From Granulicella pectinivorans (GTDB lineage Bacteria; Acidobacteriota; Terriglobia; Terriglobales; Acidobacteriaceae): a stretch of DNA of 64,000 bases. Shown here piece by piece: positions 17,971 to 25,959 of the stretch. Position 1 is the first letter of the stretch, and the number at the start of each line of letters is the position of its first letter. The translations under genes and the position numbers were made by a program. Where the stretch lies: positions 310,001 to 374,000 of the forward strand of contig NZ_FOZL01000001.1 of assembly GCF_900114625.1 (NCBI RefSeq), in the 5' to 3' direction. The notes below the pieces were generated by a model, which was not told the origin of the DNA, made no database searches, and saw nothing but the letters and a program-made list of their open reading frames with translations.

Positions 17971-17999
17971 AGATTATTGGCACACTGTGCCATTGTCAA
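17971..17999 (-). promoter_or_regulatory. Efflux operon promoter
   Basis: On the minus strand TTGACA (17999-17994) is followed after 17 nt by TAATCT (17976-17971), or after 15 nt by the better hexamer AATAAT (17978-17973). It sits about 50 nt before the adaptor start at 17922. Confidence 0.65.
17978..17992. promoter_or_regulatory. TetR operator, perfect 15-bp palindrome
   Basis: TGGCACACTGTGCCA, 7-bp arms around a single C, placed between the -35 and -10 of the efflux promoter. This is the usual position for a TetR-type repressor site blocking RNA polymerase. A second looser inverted repeat, TTGTCA (17993-17998) / TGACAA (18007-18012), adjoins it. Confidence 0.75.
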
Positions 18000-18058
18000 C
18001 ACAAAATGACAAATGAAGCCCACTATGCATTTGGTGCCGGCGGGGCTACACTCGAAAC

Positions 18059-18676
18059 ATGAGCACGAAGAGCGTCGTTCCACGAGACTCGCTACAGGCC
18101 AAGAAGCATGAGGTCGTTCGGAGAGAGATATGGGATGCTGCCATTCGCCTCTTTCATGCGCATGGGTTCAACGAGGTGACGATCGACCAGATTGCCGAGC
18201 TCGCGGGCGTCTCTCGCCGCACGTACTTTCGCTATTTTTCCTCGAAGGAAGACGTGATGGGCTCCATGGTGAAGAACTATGGAGCAGGCCTAACCCAGGC
18301 TATCCTGGCCGAGGAGAGCGGGCTCAGTAGCTTTGAAGCAGCGAAAGCGGCGATCACGAAGGTTCTGGTGCCCACGCTCTCGGTGACGGAGCGCATTCTC
18401 CAGATCGCGCATCGAAGCCCCGCTGCGCGAATGGCCCAGTTTCTCGAGGTTCCCATGTTGGAGGAAGAACTCGCGAAGGCATTCGCGACGCGCGTGAAAC
18501 GCAAAGGACTGCCTTCGCTGGAGGATCGGATCCTGGCCAGCATCACGCTGTCGATGACAGGCCTTTGCGTCGAGATGTGGGTCGCGCAGCAGAACAGGCC
18601 CATGAACAAAATCGTCGATGAAGTCTTCCATGCGGTACGACGTGCGTGCTCCCCGGAAGATGGAAAGAGAAGATAG
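18059..18676 (+). CDS. TetR-family repressor, likely regulator of the efflux operon
   Basis: 205 residues. The N-terminal helix-turn-helix (about 20-68) is clear: REIWDAAIRLFHAHGFNEVTIDQIAELAGVSRRTYFRYFSSKEDVM. The C-terminal helical domain is the ligand-binding and dimerisation part and is not recognisable beyond the family. It is divergent from the MFP-RND-TolC operon with a perfect palindrome between the promoters, the standard arrangement for local, drug-relieved repression. No Shine-Dalgarno precedes the ATG; a TACACT hexamer at 18047-18052 would put the transcript start at or next to the ATG, so the mRNA may be leaderless. Converges on the SSS gene with a 26-nt gap. Confidence 0.9.
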   Translation: MSTKSVVPRDSLQAKKHEVVRREIWDAAIRLFHAHGFNEVTIDQIAELAGVSRRTYFRYFSSKEDVMGSMVKNYGAGLTQAILAEESGLSSFEAAKAAITKVLVPTLSVTERILQIAHRSPAARMAQFLEVPMLEEELAKAFATRVKRKGLPSLEDRILASITLSMTGLCVEMWVAQQNRPMNKIVDEVFHAVRRACSPEDGKRR

Positions 18677-18702
18677 GCACGACTGCACGGAACGTCTCGC
18701 GT

Positions 18703-20433
18703 CTACGTCTTTCTGCCGCCGGATCTGGCGATCATCCGTCGGATAGGTAGCCCAAGAAACAGGAAGACAATGCCGATGCTGGAGTCGATCCAGTGCGCGA
18801 CCGGTTCCTGCGCCAGCGCCCCGGACACGATGAGAAGCACGCCAACGGCCAGCGTGGAGAGCCGAATGATATTGTCCGAAGAGTTTGACTGCGCCTTCGT
18901 GACCAGGCTCTCTTCCTGTGTGATCGGAGTGTCGATGAGACGAAAGAACGTCTTCGCCCGCTGCTGTTCTTCGATAGAGACACCGAGAAAGGTGCTGCCT
19001 AGAAACATGCCGACACAGGTCGCCGCGATGTTGGTAAAGATGGAAAGGCCTTCGAGGTGATAGTCGAGAGTTTGCGTTGCGGCTGGCCCCGCCTTGGCGA
19101 GATAGATCGTCTTCGCCGTCAGGGTCAGAACTCCCGAGGCCATACCGGAGGCAAAGCCGGCGATAACTCCCCTGGAGGTAAGCCGGCGGAAAACGAGGGT
19201 CGCGAGAAGCGGCAGGAGCGTAGGTGCCAACAGCACTCCGAAGGCCGTGACCATGATGTGAAAGAGCGAGTCGCGGCCGCTTTGGCCGATCCAAATGCTG
19301 ATGGCGATGATGATGGTGCCGAGCAGAAGCGTCAAAACGCGACCGGCCGCAACGAGGCCACGCTCCGTAGACGCGGGCCGCAGGATACGTTGGTAGACAT
19401 CCTTGGTAAGTACCCCCGCGATGGCATTGAGATCGGCGCTGACGGTGGCCATCGTCGCGGAGAACAGAGCGGCGACGATGATGCCGATCATGCCCGCAGG
19501 CAGCAGGGTAAAGATGAGGTGGACGTAGACGTCCTGCGGCTTCTGCTGGGCGGCAAAGGTGGGCATGATGCTACGAGCCATGAGGGCAGGCAGGAGCATG
19601 ATGGGAGTGCCGACGAAGTTGAGAGCGGCGGCGAACCAGGCGGCTTTGCGGCCGGAACGTTCGTCGGGCACGGAGTAGTACTTTTGCGCGAACGACCAGC
19701 TCCCGTTATAGCTGATGATCACGATGAGCCCATAACTGACAATGTATCCCCAGCGATAGGGGCCAGCGGTGAAGTGGATGAGGTTCGCCGGGATGCTGTG
19801 CAGCGCCGGATGAACGCCACCGAGCCGCCATACGGCAAGCGGGAGAAGCAGCAGGATCGCGAGAGCCTTCATGATGAACTGTAGATAGTCGGTAACGACG
19901 AGCGCGAGCAAGCCACCAAGCAGCGTATAGACGATGACGATGATGCCACAGACGAAAATGGACGTCTTGATGCCGATGCCCATACCAGCCGAAAGAAAGA
20001 TGGCTGTGGTAAAGATCTTGAGGGCGTCATCGAAGACCTTCGCAGGGATGGCGGACCAGGCAAAGAGTTGCCGGACCGTCAGCGAACATCGCTGCTCGAG
20101 GAACTCAACCGGCGTGATGATGCGGGCTCGCCGCCAGCGCGCTGCGAAGACGGTGCCCCCAAGCAGACAGGCGGGCACACTGGTCCAGGAGAGAAGGATC
20201 GCAACGAGGCCATAGCGGTACGCCATCTCCGAGTAGACGATGAAGGTGAACGCGCTGAAACCGGACATGTAGAGCGAGATGCCGGCGAGCCACCAGGAGA
20301 TCTGATGACCCCCTGCGAAGAAGTCGGTCGCAGTCTTTTGCTGACGTCGGAAGTAAAGACCGATAAAAAGGACAAGTGCGAAATAGCCGAGGATCACGAC
20401 GTAGTCGGAGCGGAGAAGGTGCATCGTCGTCAT
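18703..20433 (-). CDS. Sodium:solute symporter (SSS family)
   Basis: 576 residues with about 13 transmembrane segments. SSS features: an N-terminal RSDYVVILGYFALVLFIGLYF, TATDFFAGGHQISWWLAGISLYMSGFSAFTFI, and FSATMATVSADLNAIAGVLTKDVYQRIL, the helix contributing to the Na2 site. The family imports sugars, amino acids, sialic acid and carboxylates with sodium. The ATG overlaps the stop of the upstream dehydrogenase by 4 nt (ATGA), so it is the last gene of the five-gene operon 24900 to 18703. Context suggests uptake of an amino-acid-like or sugar-acid-like compound released from the polymer degraded by this regulon; that is inference. Confidence 0.92.
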   Translation of the reverse strand: MTTMHLLRSDYVVILGYFALVLFIGLYFRRQQKTATDFFAGGHQISWWLAGISLYMSGFSAFTFIVYSEMAYRYGLVAILLSWTSVPACLLGGTVFAARWRRARIITPVEFLEQRCSLTVRQLFAWSAIPAKVFDDALKIFTTAIFLSAGMGIGIKTSIFVCGIIVIVYTLLGGLLALVVTDYLQFIMKALAILLLLPLAVWRLGGVHPALHSIPANLIHFTAGPYRWGYIVSYGLIVIISYNGSWSFAQKYYSVPDERSGRKAAWFAAALNFVGTPIMLLPALMARSIMPTFAAQQKPQDVYVHLIFTLLPAGMIGIIVAALFSATMATVSADLNAIAGVLTKDVYQRILRPASTERGLVAAGRVLTLLLGTIIIAISIWIGQSGRDSLFHIMVTAFGVLLAPTLLPLLATLVFRRLTSRGVIAGFASGMASGVLTLTAKTIYLAKAGPAATQTLDYHLEGLSIFTNIAATCVGMFLGSTFLGVSIEEQQRAKTFFRLIDTPITQEESLVTKAQSNSSDNIIRLSTLAVGVLLIVSGALAQEPVAHWIDSSIGIVFLFLGLPIRRMIARSGGRKT

Positions 20434-21401
20434 GGAGTCTTGGGCTCATGGTCGGAGATCGGAAAGACCTCTTCGGCGATGGCTCGCATCCGCCAGACCT
20501 GGTCGCGGTAGATCTTCTCCCAGGCTTGCGCTTCTTCGGGCGTATAGGAGAAAAAACCCTGGCCGCTCTTGATGCCCGTTGCTCCGGCTTTCATCAGCGA
20601 AGCGATCGGCTCAGGGAGCTCGGGGGAGTTGTAGAGCGTCGGCAGAACCCCGGTCATGGTCTTGCCATAGAGGGCGGGGCCTCCGGTGAGATCGATCCAC
20701 CGAAGGGGACCGCATATACCGGCCCATAGACCGCATGAATTGCGAAAGGCTTTGTCGATGGTATCGGCGTCCGCTATCCCGAGATGCAGAAGGTTGCAGG
20801 CCTCGCGATACATGGCATAGGCGATGCGGTTGACGATGAAGCCCGGGATGTCCTGCTGAACGATGCACGGATCTTTCCTAAGCTGCAGTGCGATGCGCTC
20901 GGCGGCCTGCAGAGAGGCGTCGTTGGTGTGTTCGCCGCGGATGAGTTCGAGGAACCGCGTGCAGTGTGCGGGCTCCGCCCAGTGCATCCCCAGGAAGCGC
21001 TCCGGGCGCAGGCGGCCTTGCTGCAGAAGCGAGATGGGCAGCGCCGAGGTGTTGCTGGCGATCGGAGTTTCGGGAGAAACGATAGCTTCGAGATCGGCGA
21101 AGAGCCTGTGCTTCGCTTCGGCGGACTCGGTGATGCTCTCGATGATGAAGGTGCAAGAGGCTACATCCTGGAGCGAGGCCGCCTCGACATAACGTCCCCG
21201 CCATTCATCGCGGAGGGATGGATCGTAGCCCGCGTTCTCAATGAGCTCCTCAATGGCCTGCGCGATGGCCTCGCGAGCCTGCTCGAACTCACTGCGCGCA
21301 AGCGTGTAGGACACGACATGAAGTCCGTGCGCAATGAGACAGCCGGCAATGCCACGTCCCATGAAGCCCAGGCCAATGAGGCCGACTGTCTGTTCCTGCA
21401 T
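20430..21401 (-). CDS. 3-hydroxyacyl-CoA dehydrogenase-family oxidoreductase (copy 1)
   Basis: 323 residues, size of a single-domain short-chain HCDH-family protein (also L-gulonate 3-dehydrogenase and carnitine dehydrogenase). N-terminal Rossmann motif VGLIGLGFMGRGIA; SNTSALPISLL precedes the catalytic His-Glu pair in GMHWAEPAHCTRFLELIRG. The usual HFFNP is replaced by HWAEP, also seen in copy 2 at 36781-37785, so the two form a subgroup and may not act on CoA thioesters. C-terminal helical domain with GFIVNRIAYAMYREACNLL. A plausible role is NAD-dependent oxidation of a 3-hydroxy sugar acid or amino acid. Gap of 20 nt after the DSD1-like gene; overlaps the symporter start. Confidence 0.88.
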   Translation of the reverse strand: MQEQTVGLIGLGFMGRGIAGCLIAHGLHVVSYTLARSEFEQAREAIAQAIEELIENAGYDPSLRDEWRGRYVEAASLQDVASCTFIIESITESAEAKHRLFADLEAIVSPETPIASNTSALPISLLQQGRLRPERFLGMHWAEPAHCTRFLELIRGEHTNDASLQAAERIALQLRKDPCIVQQDIPGFIVNRIAYAMYREACNLLHLGIADADTIDKAFRNSCGLWAGICGPLRWIDLTGGPALYGKTMTGVLPTLYNSPELPEPIASLMKAGATGIKSGQGFFSYTPEEAQAWEKIYRDQVWRMRAIAEEVFPISDHEPKTP

Positions 21402-21421
21402 GATGAAACCTCAGAAGGGAG

Positions 21422-22516
21422 CTACTGAACGCGACCGCGGGCGGCTACGTTCCATACGGTCTCAACCTGGTCGCCACGCACACCGTAAATCGTGTCGTGC
21501 ATATTGATCGTGGCGCACACATGATTCGGCACGATGCGCAGGCGCTCACCGAGCTTGTAGGTGCGGGTGCTGCTGGTGATATCGAGGTGCCCGTGCTCTT
21601 CAGAGAGGCCATAGAAGATCGCGTCCGGATCCTGCACGACGACGCCGTGCCCGATGTGGTCGCCGGTAAGGAGGCGGTCGGAAGAAAAAGTCTTCGATCC
21701 TCCGTCAAGGATGACGCGATGCGGAACCGCGTTGCTGACAACCGTCGCGATGACGGAGAGAGCGCACTCCTCAAGCGTGGCGAAGCCGCCGACGACGAGG
21801 TTGCGATCATTCAGTGGATACATGCCCGGACGGATCTCGGTCAGGTGCGAAAACTCCTCGGATCGATAAGCCATGGGGGTCGATCCACCACTCACCACGC
21901 GGACCTCAAGGCCTGCTCCGGTAATGGCTTCGTAGGCGGACTCGACGGCAGCGTTCACGTGCGGGAGAAAAGCATTGGCCCTTTCAACGGGCACCATCAT
22001 GTGGCCGGGATAGTACATGAGTCCACCGAAGTGCGCGCCTTGAAGCTTGTCGATCTGCTGCGCCAAAGCAAGTGCGGCTGGGGCGTTCTGCACGCCGCAA
22101 CGGCCAAAGCCTACGTCGAGTTCTACGAGGATCGGCAAGTCGTATCCCCGCGCGTCGGACGCTTTGGCGAGGCATTCTGCCGCTTCGATGGAGTCGACCG
22201 AAATGGAAAGGCGGGCGGCATCTGAAAGCGAGAGGAAGTGCTCCGCCTTCTGTGCCGCGACGATGGGGTACGCAATAAAAATGTCGTCAAGCCCCGCCGC
22301 TGCCATGATCGCGGCTTCGCCCGGTTTGGCGGCTGCTATGCCGATGGCACCGGAGGCGATCTGCATCTTCGCAATCTCGGGCGTCTTGTGGGTCTTGATG
22401 TGCGGCCGCAGCTTGATACCCGTCTTCGCGGAGTAAGCGGCCATGCGTGCGATATTGCGTTCGAGAACGTCGAGATCGACGACTACGGATGGAGTGTCAA
22501 GCTCGCTGATATGCAT
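21422..22516 (-). CDS. D-threonine aldolase / D-serine dehydratase-like PLP enzyme (DSD1 family)
   Basis: 364 residues. Alanine-racemase-type fold III PLP barrel at the N-terminus: LDTPSVVVDLDVLERNIARMA, then LRPHIKTHKTPEIAKMQ, where the Lys of the THKT motif binds PLP. The C-terminal beta domain has PNHVCATIN; in this family the His and Cys of HxC bind the metal that assists beta-hydroxy chemistry. Members cleave or dehydrate D-configured beta-hydroxy amino acids (D-threonine, D-serine, D-3-hydroxyaspartate). Placed beside an N-acyl-D-amino-acid deacylase and in one regulon with RidA, it may deaminate a 2-amino-3-hydroxy acid such as D-glucosaminate, releasing an imine. The substrate is inferred. 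It overlaps the iclR end by 20 nt. Confidence 0.88.
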   Translation of the reverse strand: MHISELDTPSVVVDLDVLERNIARMAAYSAKTGIKLRPHIKTHKTPEIAKMQIASGAIGIAAAKPGEAAIMAAAGLDDIFIAYPIVAAQKAEHFLSLSDAARLSISVDSIEAAECLAKASDARGYDLPILVELDVGFGRCGVQNAPAALALAQQIDKLQGAHFGGLMYYPGHMMVPVERANAFLPHVNAAVESAYEAITGAGLEVRVVSGGSTPMAYRSEEFSHLTEIRPGMYPLNDRNLVVGGFATLEECALSVIATVVSNAVPHRVILDGGSKTFSSDRLLTGDHIGHGVVVQDPDAIFYGLSEEHGHLDITSSTRTYKLGERLRIVPNHVCATINMHDTIYGVRGDQVETVWNVAARGRVQ

Positions 22517-23300
22517 CTGCTTCCTCGCCCTTCAAGTAGCCCCAGGAGTAAGAGATCGCGGTGGTGCAGGCCTTGAGGGTCTCGGCAAGGCGCGGCAGAT
22601 TGTCGGCGCGGATCTGGTGGATGGTTCCTGCGATACTGACCGCCGCAACGGGATTGCCGGCGTCGTCGTAGATGGGTGCTCCGAGGCAGCGCCAGCCGAT
22701 CTCGTCTTCTTCGTCGTCGATGGAGTAACAACGCTGGCGGATCTTAGCAAAGTCTTCCTGCAACTTGCGCAGGGTGGAGATGGTGTTCTCGTTGTGGCGG
22801 GGAAACTTGCGCAGGCGATAGATGGCCTTGAGATCGGCCTCGCTCATGTACGCTCCCAGAGCTTTGCCGATCCCCGTACAATGAATCTCCATCCGCTTCC
22901 CGCGCCAGGTGGCAAGACCGTTCGAACCCGGCGGGTTAAACTTGGCCACGAGCACGGCCTCGTACTGATCGAGCACGCCAAGATGGACAGTCAGGCCGGT
23001 CTGCTCCATGAGTTGCATCATGAAGGGCGCGGCCTGCTCGCGGATAGGAAGACCGCTGAGTGACGTGTTTGCGAGGCCAAAGAGCTTGAGGCCGAACATG
23101 TAGCGGCCTGTCTGGTTGCTGCGATGCAGGTAGCCGGCGCGTTCCAGCGTCAGGAGAAGGCAATGAATGGAGCTCTTGGGAATGTTGGAAGATTCGACGA
23201 GCTGCGAGAGGGACAGCCCGTTCTTCGAGTGCGCAAGCGATTCCATCAGGTTCAAGGCACGTTCCACTGCGGGTACGGAAGGCGTCCGGCTAGCGTTCAT
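22497..23300 (-). CDS. IclR-family transcriptional regulator, candidate regulator of the catabolic regulon
   Basis: 267 residues. Winged helix-turn-helix at about 8-70 (SVPAVERALNLMESLAHSKNGLSLSQLVESSNIPKSSIHCLLLTLERAGYL), followed by the IclR effector domain (GLKLFGLANTSL, GLTVHLGVLDQYEAVLVAKF, CTGIGKALGAYM). A good ribosome binding site (AGGAGA) precedes the ATG. It is second in an operon between the deacylase (11-nt overlap) and the DSD1-like gene (20-nt overlap). A GTCCA-N6-TGGAC palindrome lies 88 nt upstream, inside the deacylase coding end, suggesting autoregulation. Four more perfect copies and one degenerate copy lie before other units of the 19-46 kb region. It is the only IclR protein in the window, so it is the best candidate to bind them. 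Activator or repressor cannot be told. Confidence 0.93.
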   Translation of the reverse strand: MNASRTPSVPAVERALNLMESLAHSKNGLSLSQLVESSNIPKSSIHCLLLTLERAGYLHRSNQTGRYMFGLKLFGLANTSLSGLPIREQAAPFMMQLMEQTGLTVHLGVLDQYEAVLVAKFNPPGSNGLATWRGKRMEIHCTGIGKALGAYMSEADLKAIYRLRKFPRHNENTISTLRKLQEDFAKIRQRCYSIDDEEDEIGWRCLGAPIYDDAGNPVAAVSIAGTIHQIRADNLPRLAETLKACTTAISYSWGYLKGEEADAYQRA

Positions 23301-24900
23301 AGTGGAGTTCTCCTATCGTATCTGGGGTCGATGGATGGCTCACGATAGCATGCTCAAGAGCCTGTCCTGACCTGAGAATACCGCGTCCGTCCAATAGGCT
23401 GGACGATTTCGGGAGGAGTAACTGTCCCTTGATGACAAGATGGATGCCGTGCGGAGGCAGGGTCGGCGATTCAAACGTGGCGCCGCTGCCGATCCGTTCC
23501 GGCGAAAAGATGGTCAGATCGGCGATGCTGCCAGGGGTGAGATTGCCACGGTCCGTAAGACCCAGGCGTCCTGCGGGTGCTGTGGTGATTTTACGGATAG
23601 CCTCCTGCAAAGACAGCCACTTGCGGTCCCGCACGAACTCGCCCAGAAAAGTCGGAAAGGCTCCGGCGAGGCGCGGATGGGGCCGCTCCGAGACGTAGAA
23701 ACCGTCCGTGATAATCGACGCGAGGGGATGCGTGAGAAGTTCGTGGAGGTTCGGCTCGCTCTGATTGAACGCCACGATATTCACGCGACCGCCCTCTTCG
23801 ACGAGAAGGTCAAGGATGGTGGCGGCCGGTGCCGTTCCGCGGGCTTCGGCGATCGCCGCAATATGCTTGCCGATCAGAGGGCGATTAGCCACGGTGTGGA
23901 GCGAGGAAACAAAAATATCGTCCCAGCCCTGCGCCGTCTCTTCATCGAGGAAGGCTTCGAGGTCAGCACGTGAGGTTGCGATGAGAGCGAGCATGCCGGC
24001 GAGGCCATCGGCCAGTGCCGTCTGCGGCAAGAGCTGCGTCATGACCGTACTACCGGCGAGGTAGGGGTAGCAGTCGAAGCCGATGTCGATCCCTTCGGCC
24101 TGCGCCTGCTCGATCTTCTCAAGCGCGAGCTTCTGCTTGTGCCAGTTGTCGCGGCCCACGGTCTGCAGGTGCGAGATCTGGAGGCGGCATCCGGTGCGCC
24201 GGGCCAGCTCGATCTGCTCGTCGATGGACTCGAGCAACTCCCAGGCATAGCTGCGCATGTGGCTGGTGTAGAGTTTGCCGTGACGGGCAACGACGCGACA
24301 GAGAGCTTCAAGTTCCGCAAAGGGAGCCTGCGACCCTGGCGCATACATAAGGCCTGTCGAGAAACCGATCGCGCCTTCGGTGAGGGCCTCGTCCAGCGTA
24401 GCGGTAAGCTCGTCGAGCTTGATCAACTCAGTCGTATTGGCCTGCTTCCCACAGACGGCCGTGCGGAGCGCTCCGTGGCCGATCAGCGACTCGACATGCA
24501 CGAGGCGTGAGCTCTGCTTCACGGCATCGAGGTACGCCCGGGCGTTGGGCCAGCTCTCGCCTCCGTTCAGGATGCCCTCCTGCTGCTCGGCGAGCAGGGC
24601 CTTGTGGTGGCCGCAGGGGTACGGCGAGAAGCCGCAGTTGCCAACCACCTCCGACGTAATGCCCTGGTCGCTCTTTTCGCGGCGATTCTCAAGAACCTTC
24701 AGGTCGGAGTGGCTGTGCATGTCGATGAAACCAGGCGACAGAGCGGCGCCGTCAAGGTCGATAATGTCCGCGCCGAGCGGCGCTTCGAGCGCTCCAATCG
24801 CTTCGATGCGGCCTTCGCGAAGGAGCACGCTCCCTGGATAGGGCAGGCTGCCTGAACCATCGACGATCAGAGCGTTGCGGAGAAGTAGCATGGGCCTCAC
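23290..24900 (-). CDS. N-acyl-D-amino-acid deacylase (D-aminoacylase), copy 1
   Basis: 536 residues, amidohydrolase superfamily. Metal-site motif SPGFIDMHSHSDL, the bridging-Cys region VVGNCGFSPYP, barrel histidines in YTSHMRSY and LQISHLQTVG, and the C-terminal KITTAPAGRLGLTDRGNLTPGSIADLTIF. D-aminoacylases hydrolyse N-acyl-D-amino acids to the free D-amino acid and a carboxylate. No signal peptide, so cytoplasmic. First gene of the leftward operon deacylase-iclR-DSD1-HCDH-SSS; GAGG lies shortly before the ATG. A TTTATAAC -10-like sequence sits at 24937-24944 and an IclR-type palindrome at 24967-24982, shared with the divergent amidohydrolase. The paralogue at 34345-35874 shares the same motifs. 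N-acylated amino sugars or aldonates are possible alternative substrates. Confidence 0.92.
   Translation of the reverse strand: MRPMLLLRNALIVDGSGSLPYPGSVLLREGRIEAIGALEAPLGADIIDLDGAALSPGFIDMHSHSDLKVLENRREKSDQGITSEVVGNCGFSPYPCGHHKALLAEQQEGILNGGESWPNARAYLDAVKQSSRLVHVESLIGHGALRTAVCGKQANTTELIKLDELTATLDEALTEGAIGFSTGLMYAPGSQAPFAELEALCRVVARHGKLYTSHMRSYAWELLESIDEQIELARRTGCRLQISHLQTVGRDNWHKQKLALEKIEQAQAEGIDIGFDCYPYLAGSTVMTQLLPQTALADGLAGMLALIATSRADLEAFLDEETAQGWDDIFVSSLHTVANRPLIGKHIAAIAEARGTAPAATILDLLVEEGGRVNIVAFNQSEPNLHELLTHPLASIITDGFYVSERPHPRLAGAFPTFLGEFVRDRKWLSLQEAIRKITTAPAGRLGLTDRGNLTPGSIADLTIFSPERIGSGATFESPTLPPHGIHLVIKGQLLLPKSSSLLDGRGILRSGQALEHAIVSHPSTPDTIGELHYER
23389..23404. promoter_or_regulatory. 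IclR-type operator, site 1 (upstream of iclR)
   Basis: GTCCAATAGGCTGGAC, perfect 5-bp arms, 88 nt upstream of the iclR start and inside the 3' end of the deacylase gene (codons for SSSLLD). It differs from site 2 at one base of 16. Confidence 0.7.
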
Positions 24901-24966
24901 AGGGTGCGGAGTGAAGTTGAGTGTAGCAATGTCACGGTTATAAACCGAAAGACAGGCAGCGGGCTA

Positions 24967-24982
24967 GTCCATTAGGCTGGAC
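24967..24982. promoter_or_regulatory. IclR-type operator, site 2 (deacylase / amidohydrolase)
   Basis: GTCCATTAGGCTGGAC between divergent genes, 66 nt from the deacylase ATG and 70 nt from the amidohydrolase ATG. It lies next to the probable -35 region of the deacylase promoter. Confidence 0.75.
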
Positions 24983-25052
24983 ACGCGGCACTTTCCCCAT
25001 TTGGAGATGTATAGGGTGCGCGGTACGCTGTTCGATAGAAAGGGAACATGCC

Positions 25053-25889
25053 ATGGTCGATTGCCACACCCACCTTTGGAAAGCCGAAGACTGGAGCGAG
25101 GAGATGGAACGCGAGGCCACGATCGCCCGTGGTGCCCCCGCGCAGATCGATATCGCGGAAGAGGATCACTGGGCCGCAATGGAGCCCGTAGATCGCGCCA
25201 TCGTCTTTGGCTTCCATACGAAGCATCTTGGTCTGGTAGTTCCCAACGACCGTGTGAAGACCTATGTAGCGAAGCATCCGGACAAGCTGATCGGGTTTGC
25301 ATGCCTCGATCCACATGAGCCCGACATGCTCCAGGAGATGGAGAAGGTCTTTCTGCAAGACGGCTTTCGCGGCCTCAAGCTTGCGCCGATCTACCAGAAC
25401 TTCCATCCGATGGATGAACGCATGCTCCCGGTCTACGCCTTCTGCGAGAAGCACGGAATCCCCGTACTGATCCATCAGGGAACAACGTTTCCGCGGCGAG
25501 CCCCGCTGAAGTATGCGCTGCCGATCCAGGTGGAAGATGTGGCGATGTCCTATCCGGACCTGAAGATTGTGGTCGCGCATATGGGGCATCCATGGGTGGA
25601 AGATGCGGTCGTGCTGATTCGCAAGCAACCCAATGTCTACTCCGATATCTCAGCGCTCTACTACAGGCCGTGGCAGTACTACAACGCGCTGATGCTGGCG
25701 CAGGAGTATGGATGTGGCCACAAGCTGCTGATGGGGTCGGACTACCCGTTCACCACGCCCGCAGATACGATTGCCGCGTTGCGCAACGTAAACCACATCA
25801 TCGGGAACTCCGGTCTGCCGAGGATCGCGGAGAAGCTCACCGAGGGAATCATTGAGCGCGATACGGTGGCTCTCCTTGGATTGCAGTAG
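25053..25889 (+). CDS. Amidohydrolase (amidohydrolase-2 family)
   Basis: 278 residues, a small TIM-barrel hydrolase or decarboxylase. MVDCHTHLW gives the first metal-binding HxH at the very N-terminus, as usual for PF04909-type proteins. Later barrel residues are in LKLAPIYQNFHP, VLIHQGTTFPR, KIVVAHMGHPWVEDAV and LMGSDYPFTTP, where the Asp is the expected metal ligand. AGGGA lies 7 nt before the ATG. No signal peptide. The family includes lactonases, decarboxylases and hydrolases of cyclic or aromatic acids; here a lactonase or amide hydrolase in the catabolic route is plausible. Divergent from the deacylase and sharing operator site 2. Confidence 0.85.
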   Translation: MVDCHTHLWKAEDWSEEMEREATIARGAPAQIDIAEEDHWAAMEPVDRAIVFGFHTKHLGLVVPNDRVKTYVAKHPDKLIGFACLDPHEPDMLQEMEKVFLQDGFRGLKLAPIYQNFHPMDERMLPVYAFCEKHGIPVLIHQGTTFPRRAPLKYALPIQVEDVAMSYPDLKIVVAHMGHPWVEDAVVLIRKQPNVYSDISALYYRPWQYYNALMLAQEYGCGHKLLMGSDYPFTTPADTIAALRNVNHIIGNSGLPRIAEKLTEGIIERDTVALLGLQ

Positions 25890-25892
25890 CGC

Positions 25893-25908
25893 ATCCATTG
25901 GGCTGAAC
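25893..25908. promoter_or_regulatory. Degenerate IclR-type operator, site 3
   Basis: ATCCATTGGGCTGAAC matches site 2 at 13 of 16 positions in the same orientation. It lies 51 nt before the GHL10-like gene, just after the amidohydrolase stop. The dyad itself is weakened, so binding would be weaker. Confidence 0.45.
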
Positions 25909-25959
25909 GGGCGTGCAAAGATGCTAGGAAACGAAAGCCAACTTCGATAGAGTGCGTGC

